12,188 nt of DNA from an uncultured Ruminococcus sp. (GTDB taxonomy: Bacteria > Bacillota > Clostridia > Oscillospirales > Ruminococcaceae), in the NCBI GenBank assembly GCA_900543105.1, contig UQQA01000077.1, positions 1 through 12,188 of the forward strand. Reading direction: 5' to 3'. Below the pieces are notes generated by a model, which did no database searches, was not told where the DNA came from, and saw nothing but the letters and a program-made list of their open reading frames with translations. The translations under genes and the position numbers were made by a program. This document shows positions 6,133-12,188 of this stretch, in pieces. The first letter of the stretch is position 1. Each line of letters starts with the position of its first letter.

Positions 6133-8455
6133 ATACGAGCCGTCCGTCCATAACGGCTTGTGGAATGTGCGGAGCTGTATGAAATTTTCCGTGATAATTT
6201 TCATTCTGCATCTTATAGCCGCTCCCTCGATACTGATATCGGCAATATACAATATCACGAACCATATCGACTCAACTCCGAGTGAAAGCACTTACTTTAT
6301 CGCCGCAGGAGCAACATTCTTCGCAGGCGCACTCGGGATCCTCATCGCATTTATGAACTTCGGTTGCCTTTATAATAAGAACAAAGTCGATATGTACCTC
6401 TCCGCACCGCTTTCAATGAAACAGAGATTTTTCTCCGACTATCTTTCGGGTCTGGCTTCATACATAATCCCATTCATCGCAGCGCAGATACCGACGCTTA
6501 TTCTCTTTGCGGTCGGACACTTCGGCTTTGACGGAAAAGAATTCAAGTATCTTGCGGACATTATTGATGACAGCTATACTTACTATACCTGTGATTTCTT
6601 TGAAAATGCTTTCCCGATCTACTGCCGATATGCTGTCGGCGGAATACTTGCAATGATAATGCTTTATACGCTGACGGTTCTTATAATGACCTGCTGCGGA
6701 ACGTTTTTTGACAGTATTGTTCATACGGTGCTTATAAATTTCTTTTCGCCTTTTGCTTTTGCACTTACCTTTGATACTATATATAATGCTGATTTTATGC
6801 TCGACCTGAACAGATTCTTTTATCCGATATTTGCTTGGACATCTCCTGCAGGGGCGGTTGCAATGCTTATTATGGGGATAGGCAATAATTTGTACAGCTA
6901 CAACGCCGTACCGTTTTGGGAGTGGTCTATCGGAGTTATTGCAAATATAGCAGTAACATTTGCGCTTGCATATCATTTCTATAAAAAGCGCAGAGCGGAG
7001 CAGATCACAAAGCCTATCGTGTTCCGTTGGATATACAGCCTAATGATGATACTCGGACTTTGCTTTGCAATTATAGTGTCGGTCAATTTGGATCTGATCT
7101 CCGTCGAAGGAAAGTTCGATAAAAAATTCTTTACGGCCGTTTTCGTGACACTCCTTATATATATGCTGTGCGAGATAATTTCCAACAGAGGATTAAAAAA
7201 TCTGTGGAAAGGCGCAGTACGATATGTGATAACATTTGCGGCTTATACAGCCTGCCTTGCGCTTGTATTCTCCACAAGATTTTTCGGAGTGGAATATTAT
7301 GTTCCGTCCGCCGATGAGGTTGAAAAGATATACCTCGGCTACAGCGGAGCGTACTATGATAATATCTACAATACCTTTGATTATTACGGCGGCGACGGCT
7401 CGGACGGTTCGGTTTCGGTCATAGAGGACAGGGACTCCATTGAGAACATAATTGCGGCACAGCGTATCTCGGCTTCCGTTAGAAAAACTGCTTTAAAGAA
7501 CGGCGGTACAGACGGTTGGCTGGAATGGCTCGACGAAAACGGCGAACCCTATAATCTGCTTGATTATTCCGTTTGCTGCGTACTGAAAAACGGAAGAAGA
7601 GTTACGCGTACTTACATCATTGTAACGGCTGAAGCAGAGAAATACCTTATGACTATTGATGCTTCGGAGGAATATAAAAAGCAGGCAGCACAAAGTCTGA
7701 AAAACAGATTTGAACCCTATGACGAACTCTATGAATGGCTTCGCACAACGCAGGAGCAAAATAAAAAGAACGGTGCTGTCGAAGATATTTCTGTTGATCT
7801 CTATCTGTACACTCCTATCAGCTCTTGGAAAGATGACGGAATGTACGCAAAGAAGATAAAAATGAACGAAAGCTTCTATAATGAGCTTCGTGACGCACTT
7901 GCAGCCGACAGAGAAGCTTTAACGGAGGACGAGTACTTCAGACCCTGCTCCGACAGAAAATATTCGATCAGCGTAACGCATATATTATGGGGATTGCCCA
8001 TTGACGGAAGCTGGACGGAAACTATGAAAGTTCTTGCTGCGCACAACTGCTTCGATGCGCTTGACGATGACTTGGACGAATTGCTTGATGAAAGCAACAG
8101 AGAATATACACGCACGATAGCTGTGGAAAGAAATTCGGAATCCTCTCAATCAAGCCTTTTGTACCGTGCAAAGGAGGGCGTTTCAAACAAAGAATACTAT
8201 GGCGGTTTGGCAAGCGATTCGAATATAAGATACGTTGTACACTATTCGGAAGACCTGCGTAAGCTGGTTGAAGTTATGCAGTTCAGATACATCACCGATG
8301 AAGTTATGTACAGTATCAGAATAAACGGCAACAGCTATCCCATACCACCCGAGTATTCCGACATTGCGGAAAGAGTTTTCAACTCGGCGGAAAATCTCAA
8401 CGATTATCCCAACGGTACAACGATATATTACGGTATAGGTGCGGTGACGAATTAA
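6095..8455 (+). CDS. Large ABC permease with extracytoplasmic C-terminal region
   Basis: Membrane partner of the preceding ATPase. Of 786 residues, the first 395 contain about nine to ten hydrophobic segments (about 30-52, 67-92, 117-142, 178-200, 206-228, 240-262, 275-295, 308-330, 345-363, 376-394) in the ABC-2 style. Basic loops such as KKRR (297-300) and NRGLKNLWKG should face the cytoplasm, which places the roughly 390-residue polar C-terminal region outside. That region is rich in Tyr, Asp and Glu and contains no motif I recognise; it may match the unnamed domains found on similar Bacillota permeases. The start at 6095 has GGAGG nine bases upstream and overlaps the ATPase by 38 bases; ATGs at 6074 and 6089 are too close to or ahead of that site. 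The TAA stop lies in the TTAA end of the next element. The substrate is unknown. Confidence 0.88.
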   Translation: MTVKASTLQTSAEYEPSVHNGLWNVRSCMKFSVIIFILHLIAAPSILISAIYNITNHIDSTPSESTYFIAAGATFFAGALGILIAFMNFGCLYNKNKVDMYLSAPLSMKQRFFSDYLSGLASYIIPFIAAQIPTLILFAVGHFGFDGKEFKYLADIIDDSYTYYTCDFFENAFPIYCRYAVGGILAMIMLYTLTVLIMTCCGTFFDSIVHTVLINFFSPFAFALTFDTIYNADFMLDLNRFFYPIFAWTSPAGAVAMLIMGIGNNLYSYNAVPFWEWSIGVIANIAVTFALAYHFYKKRRAEQITKPIVFRWIYSLMMILGLCFAIIVSVNLDLISVEGKFDKKFFTAVFVTLLIYMLCEIISNRGLKNLWKGAVRYVITFAAYTACLALVFSTRFFGVEYYVPSADEVEKIYLGYSGAYYDNIYNTFDYYGGDGSDGSVSVIEDRDSIENIIAAQRISASVRKTALKNGGTDGWLEWLDENGEPYNLLDYSVCCVLKNGRRVTRTYIIVTAEAEKYLMTIDASEEYKKQAAQSLKNRFEPYDELYEWLRTTQEQNKKNGAVEDISVDLYLYTPISSWKDDGMYAKKIKMNESFYNELRDALAADREALTEDEYFRPCSDRKYSISVTHILWGLPIDGSWTETMKVLAAHNCFDALDDDLDELLDESNREYTRTIAVERNSESSQSSLLYRAKEGVSNKEYYGGLASDSNIRYVVHYSEDLRKLVEVMQFRYITDEVMYSIRINGNSYPIPPEYSDIAERVFNSAENLNDYPNGTTIYYGIGAVTN

Positions 8456-8602
8456 TGCGGAATTCATAATGCGTAATGCGTAATTTAGGGGCGATCGTCA
8501 AGTTCGGAAGCTTGACGGTTGCTCTTTTTTGCAATTATATTCCAAGCAAGAAAATCATTGATTTACCAAACTAAAAACTATGCATTAAGCATTACGAATT
8601 AT
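8452..8602. mobile_element. 151-base element with inverted termini and built-in terminator
   Basis: The left end (TTAATGCGGAATTCATAATG from 8452) and right end (around 8578-8602, ending GAATTA) are imperfect inverted repeats of the same family as 691-724 and 3791-4037. The permease stop codon TAA (8453-8455) is within the terminal TTAA. The interior holds the intrinsic terminator at 8491-8530 and no gene. From 8603 to 8753 the sequence is AT-rich spacer with only a weak GCAGAAATTCTGC dyad. Confidence 0.6.
8491..8530 (+). terminator. Intrinsic terminator of the GntR-VanY-ABC operon
   Basis: A 12-pair stem (8491-8502 with 8511-8522, two G-T wobbles) encloses TTCGGAAG and is followed by T residues ending in a run of six (8525-8530). 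It lies 35 bases after the permease stop and isolates this operon from the ribosomal cluster. Confidence 0.85.
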
Positions 8603-8753
8603 CATTGCAGTGTCTTGTTATCGTTTTAATGGCATAAATTTCATATTTCACATAAAAATAAGGGCAGAAATTCTGCATTTTGTATAAATATGACGAAAAG
8701 CGCATATAATGTTGATGCTGCAAAAATTTTTGAGAAAAATTTGGCGAAAATGC

Positions 8754-8782
8754 TTGACAAATCGGCGCTTTATGTATATAAT
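8754..8782 (+). promoter_or_regulatory. Consensus promoter of the str cluster
   Basis: TTGACA (8754-8759), a 17-base spacer and TATAAT (8777-8782) match the sigma-A consensus exactly. AT-rich runs upstream (8716-8750) could act as an UP element. Transcription should start near 8789, giving a leader of about 77 bases. Within it CTGT...TTAT (8799-8808) pairs with ATAAACAG (8833-8840), enclosing the 8-mer GGACGTGC that recurs before rpsG. Confidence 0.9.
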
Positions 8783-8865
8783 ATTTAATTGTTTGATGCT
8801 GTCTTTATGGGTTATTGCGCCCGGACGTGCATATAAACAGTAATTTTTGGGAAAGGAGATAGATT

Positions 8866-9291
8866 ATGCCTACATTTAACCAGTTGGTTCGTAAGGGAAG
8901 AGAGGTTTCCGAAAAGAAATCCACAGCTCCTGCTCTTCAGAAGGGTTACAACTCCAAGAAGAAGATCCAGATCGACCAGAGCGCACCTCAGAAGAGAGGC
9001 GTATGCACAGCTGTAAGAACCGCTACACCTAAGAAGCCTAACTCTGCTATGAGAAAGATCGCCAGAGTAAAGCTCACAAACGGTACGGAAGTTACTGCTT
9101 ACATTCCTGGTATCGGCCATAACCTCCAGGAACACTCCGTTGTTCTTATCAGAGGCGGACGTGTAAAGGATCTCCCTGGTGTACGTTACCACATCATCAG
9201 AGGCACACTTGACGCTCAGGGCGTAGCTAAGAGAAATCAGGCTCGTTCCAAGTACGGCGCAAAGAAGCCTAAGGCAGGCGCAGCTAAGTAA
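8866..9291 (+). CDS. rpsL: 30S ribosomal protein S12
   Basis: Component of the decoding centre of the small ribosomal subunit. The 141 residues contain the conserved core: MPT.NQLVRKGRE at the N-terminus, PQKRGVCT, PKKPNSA (55-61), VTAYIPGIGHNLQEHSVVLIRGG and VKDLPGVRYHI (100-110), with a basic C-terminal tail. Lys56 and Lys101, the Bacillus-numbered positions where streptomycin resistance changes occur, are both wild type; Asp102 is the residue that can be methylthiolated. AAAGGAGAT precedes the ATG. Codon use is strongly biased to few codons (AAG, CTC, AGA, GGC), as expected for high expression and unlike the operon on its left. First gene of the str cluster. Confidence 0.98.
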   Translation: MPTFNQLVRKGREVSEKKSTAPALQKGYNSKKKIQIDQSAPQKRGVCTAVRTATPKKPNSAMRKIARVKLTNGTEVTAYIPGIGHNLQEHSVVLIRGGRVKDLPGVRYHIIRGTLDAQGVAKRNQARSKYGAKKPKAGAAK

Positions 9292-9350
9292 TAGCGCAAA
9301 TACGAAATCTTAAAACATTGGCATATCATTGGAAGTATAACTCAATGAAA

Positions 9351-9425
9351 CCACATATTGAATGTGGAGTATTCATTTTAATATATATGAATACCTCTGC
9401 ATTGGACGTGCGTGTCATCGCAGAG
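9351..9425 (+). promoter_or_regulatory. Three tandem hairpins in the rpsL-rpsG spacer
   Basis: CCACAT-ATTGA-ATGTGG (9351-9367), GTATTCAT / ATGAATAC with a 10-base loop (9369-9394) and CTCTGC / GCAGAG with a 19-base loop (9395-9425) sit side by side in a 189-base spacer, and end 55 bases before the rpsG start. The last loop contains GGACGTGC, also present in the rpsL leader. In E. coli S7 represses translation by binding the rpsL-rpsG junction; a similar autoregulatory leader is plausible here but unproven. None has a T tract, so they are not terminators. Confidence 0.6.
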
Positions 9426-9480
9426 ATTGTGGATTGAAACGAGTACCTATGATATCATTTCTATGAAGGAGGGAAGAACT

Positions 9481-9951
9481 GTGCCAAGAAGAGGTAAAAT
9501 CGCAAAGCGTGAAGTTTTGTGTGATCCGGTTTACAATTCTGAGATCGTAACACGTCTTATCAACAACATTATGCTTGACGGTAAGAAGGGTGTTGCTCAG
9601 AAGATCGTTTACGGTGCATTCGACATCGTAGCAGAGAAGACAGGCAAGGACGCTCTCGAAGCATTCAATGAAGCTCTCGAAAACATCATGCCTCTCCTCG
9701 AAGTAAAGGCTCGCCGTGTAGGTGGTGCAACATATCAGGTTCCTATGGAGGTACGTCCCGAAAGACGTCAGACTCTCGGACTCAGATGGCTCACGACCTA
9801 TTCCAGAGCAAGAAGCGAAAGAACCATGAAGGAAAGACTTGCAGCTGAGATCATGGACGCTCTCAACGGTACCGGCGGTGCTTGCAAGAAGCGCGAAGAT
9901 ACTCATAAGATGGCTGAAGCTAACAAGGCATTTGCACATTACCGTTGGTAA
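9481..9951 (+). CDS. rpsG: 30S ribosomal protein S7
   Basis: Primary 16S rRNA-binding protein that starts assembly of the small-subunit head. The 156 residues equal the usual bacterial length and show the family core: PRRG at the N-terminus, YNSEIVTRLINNIMLDGKKGVAQKIVYGAF, KARRVGGATYQVPMEVRPERR (about 76-96), LRWLTTYSRARSE and the C-terminal HKMAEANKAFAHYRW. The start is the GTG at 9481, with AAGGAGG eight bases upstream; the frame stays open back to 9412 but that extension reads through the spacer hairpins and is not part of any S7. The gene lies 36 bases before fusA. Confidence 0.97.
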   Translation: MPRRGKIAKREVLCDPVYNSEIVTRLINNIMLDGKKGVAQKIVYGAFDIVAEKTGKDALEAFNEALENIMPLLEVKARRVGGATYQVPMEVRPERRQTLGLRWLTTYSRARSERTMKERLAAEIMDALNGTGGACKKREDTHKMAEANKAFAHYRW

Positions 9952-9987
9952 GACGGCTTAATGCTGCAATTTATGGAGGTTTAATTT

Positions 9988-12069
9988 ATGCCAAGAGATT
10001 GTTCACTTGAAGATACAAGAAATATTGGTATAATGGCCCACATTGACGCAGGTAAAACCACCACAACCGAGCGTATCCTTTTCTATACAGGTGTAAACCA
10101 TAAGATCGGTGAAACTCACGACGGTGCTGCAACAATGGACTGGATGGCACAGGAGCAGGAGAGAGGTATCACAATTACTTCCGCTGCTACAACTGCACAC
10201 TGGGCAGGCCATAGAATCAATATTATCGACACCCCCGGCCACGTTGACTTTACAGTTGAAGTTGAACGTTCACTTCGTGTACTCGACGGTTCTGTAACGG
10301 TTCTCTGTGCAAAGGGCGGCGTTGAGCCCCAGACAGAAACAGTTTGGAGACAGGCAAATAAATATCAGGTACCGAGAATGGTATATGTAAACAAGATGGA
10401 TATCATGGGTGCAAACTTCTACCACGTTGTAGATATGATGCACGACCGTCTTAAGTGTAATGCTGTTCCGATCCAGCTCCCTATCGGCGCTGAAGACGAC
10501 TTCAAGGGACTTGTTGACCTTGTTGAAATGAAGGCTTACGTTTACTATGACGACCTCGGAAAGGATATCAGAGTTGAAGATATCCCTGCCGATATGGTTG
10601 AAAAGGCTCAGAAATACCACGAAGCTATGCTCGAGGCTGTTGCTGAGCAGGACGATGAGATCATGGAAAAATACCTCGGCGGTGAGGAAATTACCATTGA
10701 TGAGATCAAGAAATGTATCCGTAAGGGTACTATCGCAAATACAATGGTTCCTGTTGTTTGCGGTACTTCTTACAGAAATAAGGGCGTACAGAAGCTCCTT
10801 GACGCTATCGTTGACTATATGCCTTCTCCGCTCGATATCCCTCACATCAAGGGCGTAAACCCTGAAACAGGTGAGGAAGAGGAAAGACCTTCCTCTGACG
10901 ATGAGCCGTTCGCAGCTCTCGCATTCAAGATCGCTACTGACCCGTTCGTTGGTAAGCTCTGTTACTTCCGTGTTTACTCCGGTAAGGTAGATGCAGGCGC
11001 AACTGTCCTCAATGCAACAAAGGACAACAGCGAAAGAATGGGACGTATCCTCCAGATGCATTCTAACCACAGAAAGGATATCGATACCTGTTATGCAGGT
11101 GATATCGCTGCCTGCGTTGGTCTTAAGAATACAACAACAGGTGATACGCTCTGCGATCCTAAGCACCCTATAATCCTCGAATCTATGGAATTCCCTGAGC
11201 CTGTTATCCAGCTCGCTATCGAGCCCAAGACTAAGGCCGGTCAGGAAAAGATGGGTATCGGTCTTTCAAAGCTTGCTGAAGAAGACCCGACCTTCAAGAC
11301 ATGGACAGACGAAGAAACAGGACAGACGATCATTGCCGGTATGGGTGAGCTTCACCTTGATATCATCGTTGACCGTCTTCTCAGAGAATTTAAGGTTGAA
11401 GCTAACGTAGGTGCACCTCAGGTTGCTTACAAGGAAACTGTCAAGACTCTTGCTGATGTTGATCACAAGTACGCTCGTCAGTCCGGTGGTAAGGGTCAGT
11501 ACGGTCACGTTAAGATCAAGCTTGAACCTAACGAATCCGGTAAGGGTTACGAGTTTATCAATGCAGTTGTCGGCGGTGCTATTCCTAAGGAATACATTCC
11601 TGCTGTTGACAAGGGTATCCAGGGCGCTATGAAGTCCGGTATCCTCGCAGGCTACCCTGTAGTTGACGTAAAGGTTACTCTTTACGATGGTTCTTACCAT
11701 GAAGTCGACTCCTCTGAAATGGCATTCTCGATCGCAGGTTCTATGGCGTTCAAGGAAGCTATGAAGAAGGCTAACCCATGCATTCTCGAACCTATCATGA
11801 AGGTATCCGCTATCGTTCCCGAGGACTTTATGGGAACTGTTATCGGTGACCTCAACTCCAGAAGAGGACAGATCCTCGGTCAGGAGATCAACAACGGAAC
11901 AGCTCAGGTTGACGCTCTCGTTCCGCTCTCTGAAATGTTCGGTTACTCCAACGACCTCCGTTCCAAGACACAGGGTCGTGGTCAGTACACAATGGAACCG
12001 CACAGCTATGTAGAAGTTCCTAAGAACGTTGCTGAAAAGATCATGACTGCAAGAGGCAAGGCTGAATAA
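9988..12069 (+). CDS. fusA: Translation elongation factor G
   Basis: GTPase that moves tRNA and mRNA through the ribosome and helps recycle ribosomes. The 693 residues match normal length. GTP-binding motifs are G1 AHIDAGKTT (17-25), G2 RGITITS (59-65), G3 DTPGH (81-85, with the catalytic His85) and G4 NKMD (135-138). Further on come the domain II and III regions (FVGKLCYFRVYSGK; EDPTFKTWTDEETGQTIIAGMGELHLDI), domain IV (SGGKGQYGHVKIKLEP; the IPKEYIPAVDKGIQ stretch) and domain V (EPIMKVSAIVPEDFMGTVIGDLNSRRG). GGAGG sits about nine bases before the ATG. Placement after rpsG and before tuf marks it as the housekeeping copy. I see no change at a site I know to cause fusidic acid resistance. Confidence 0.98.
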   Translation: MPRDCSLEDTRNIGIMAHIDAGKTTTTERILFYTGVNHKIGETHDGAATMDWMAQEQERGITITSAATTAHWAGHRINIIDTPGHVDFTVEVERSLRVLDGSVTVLCAKGGVEPQTETVWRQANKYQVPRMVYVNKMDIMGANFYHVVDMMHDRLKCNAVPIQLPIGAEDDFKGLVDLVEMKAYVYYDDLGKDIRVEDIPADMVEKAQKYHEAMLEAVAEQDDEIMEKYLGGEEITIDEIKKCIRKGTIANTMVPVVCGTSYRNKGVQKLLDAIVDYMPSPLDIPHIKGVNPETGEEEERPSSDDEPFAALAFKIATDPFVGKLCYFRVYSGKVDAGATVLNATKDNSERMGRILQMHSNHRKDIDTCYAGDIAACVGLKNTTTGDTLCDPKHPIILESMEFPEPVIQLAIEPKTKAGQEKMGIGLSKLAEEDPTFKTWTDEETGQTIIAGMGELHLDIIVDRLLREFKVEANVGAPQVAYKETVKTLADVDHKYARQSGGKGQYGHVKIKLEPNESGKGYEFINAVVGGAIPKEYIPAVDKGIQGAMKSGILAGYPVVDVKVTLYDGSYHEVDSSEMAFSIAGSMAFKEAMKKANPCILEPIMKVSAIVPEDFMGTVIGDLNSRRGQILGQEINNGTAQVDALVPLSEMFGYSNDLRSKTQGRGQYTMEPHSYVEVPKNVAEKIMTARGKAE

Positions 12070-12096
12070 GTTTTTTAGTAAAATTTATAAAAAAGC

Positions 12097-12136
12097 TTGC
12101 TTTTTCGGTTCAAATCTGTTATTATAGTATTATAAT
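12097..12136 (+). promoter_or_regulatory. Possible tuf promoter in the fusA-tuf spacer
   Basis: The 103-base spacer is very AT-rich. TTGCTT (12097-12102) with TATTAT (12120-12125) gives a 17-base spacing, and a TATAAT at 12131-12136 has only a poor -35. A weak AAAAAGC-TT-GCTTTTT dyad (12090-12105) overlaps the first box and could instead slow read-through from fusA. A separate tuf promoter is common, but this one is tentative. Confidence 0.35.
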
Positions 12137-12172
12137 AAATCCCATTATATATTATCTAAGGAGGAAATTCCA

Positions 12173-12188
12173 ATGGCAAAGGCACATT
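12173..12188 (+). CDS. tuf: Elongation factor Tu, first five codons (partial)
   Basis: AAGGAGG lies seven bases before ATG, and the visible codons read MAKAH, the usual opening of Bacillota EF-Tu. The position directly after fusA supports the call. The rest is outside the window. Confidence 0.85.

Noticed and set aside
9319..9345. Possible internal promoter in the rpsL-rpsG spacer (TTGGCA and TATAAC)
   Set aside because: Spacing is about 12 bases, too short for a sigma-A promoter.
9426..9440. Sequence resembling the 3' end of a CRISPR repeat (GTGGATTGAAAC)
   Set aside because: Single copy, no repeat-spacer array and no cas gene in the window; short chance similarity is more likely.
9412..9480. 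N-terminal extension of S7
   Set aside because: S7 proteins start at the PRRG region; GTG at 9481 has an ideal AAGGAGG site and gives the standard 156 residues.

Overview
The window looks like a chromosomal segment of a low-to-moderate-GC Bacillota bacterium of the Ruminococcus/Oscillospiraceae type. The basis is the str ribosomal cluster (rpsL, rpsG, fusA, start of tuf), strong AGGAGG-type ribosome binding sites, near-consensus TTGACA/TATAAT promoters with 17-base spacers, and Bacillota-style S12 and EF-G proteins. The genus is an inference from composition and protein style; no search was run.

Layout. (1) Positions 1-690 hold no convincing gene. They hold a giant imperfect palindrome (1-645) whose arms carry matching hairpins with covarying stems, plus terminator-like hairpins that point toward its centre. 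(2) 691-3781, minus strand: a three-gene ABC importer operon transcribed right to left. It encodes a lipoprotein binding protein, a BPD_transp_2-type permease and an ATPase of the uncharacterized COG2984/COG4120/COG1101 group, which includes TrpXYZ-like aromatic amino acid importers. It starts from a perfect consensus promoter and has a foldable leader. (3) 3791-4037: a small element with inverted TTAA-ended termini, placed between two divergent promoters. (4) 4057-8530, plus strand: a tightly overlapping operon of a YtrA-like GntR repressor, a VanY-type D,D-carboxypeptidase, a YtrB-like ATPase and a 786-residue permease with a large extracytoplasmic C-terminal region. It ends in an intrinsic terminator that lies inside a second TTAA-ended element. 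(5) 8754-12188, plus strand: rpsL, rpsG, fusA and the first codons of tuf, under a perfect consensus promoter, with a run of hairpins between rpsL and rpsG.

How the parts work together. The left operon should import a small solute across the membrane. The middle operon resembles the Bacillus ytr system, which responds to cell-wall-active antibiotics; a D,D-carboxypeptidase in the same transcript suggests an envelope-maintenance or antibiotic-response role. The right cluster is core translation machinery. Related TTAA-ended repeats decorate three of the gene boundaries, and in two places the gene's TAA stop codon lies within the terminal TTAA.

The most unusual items are the 645-base structured palindrome, the TTAA-ended repeat family that meets stop codons, the GntR-VanY-ABC operon, and the structured rpsL-rpsG spacer. 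No clearly new protein system could be shown from sequence alone.
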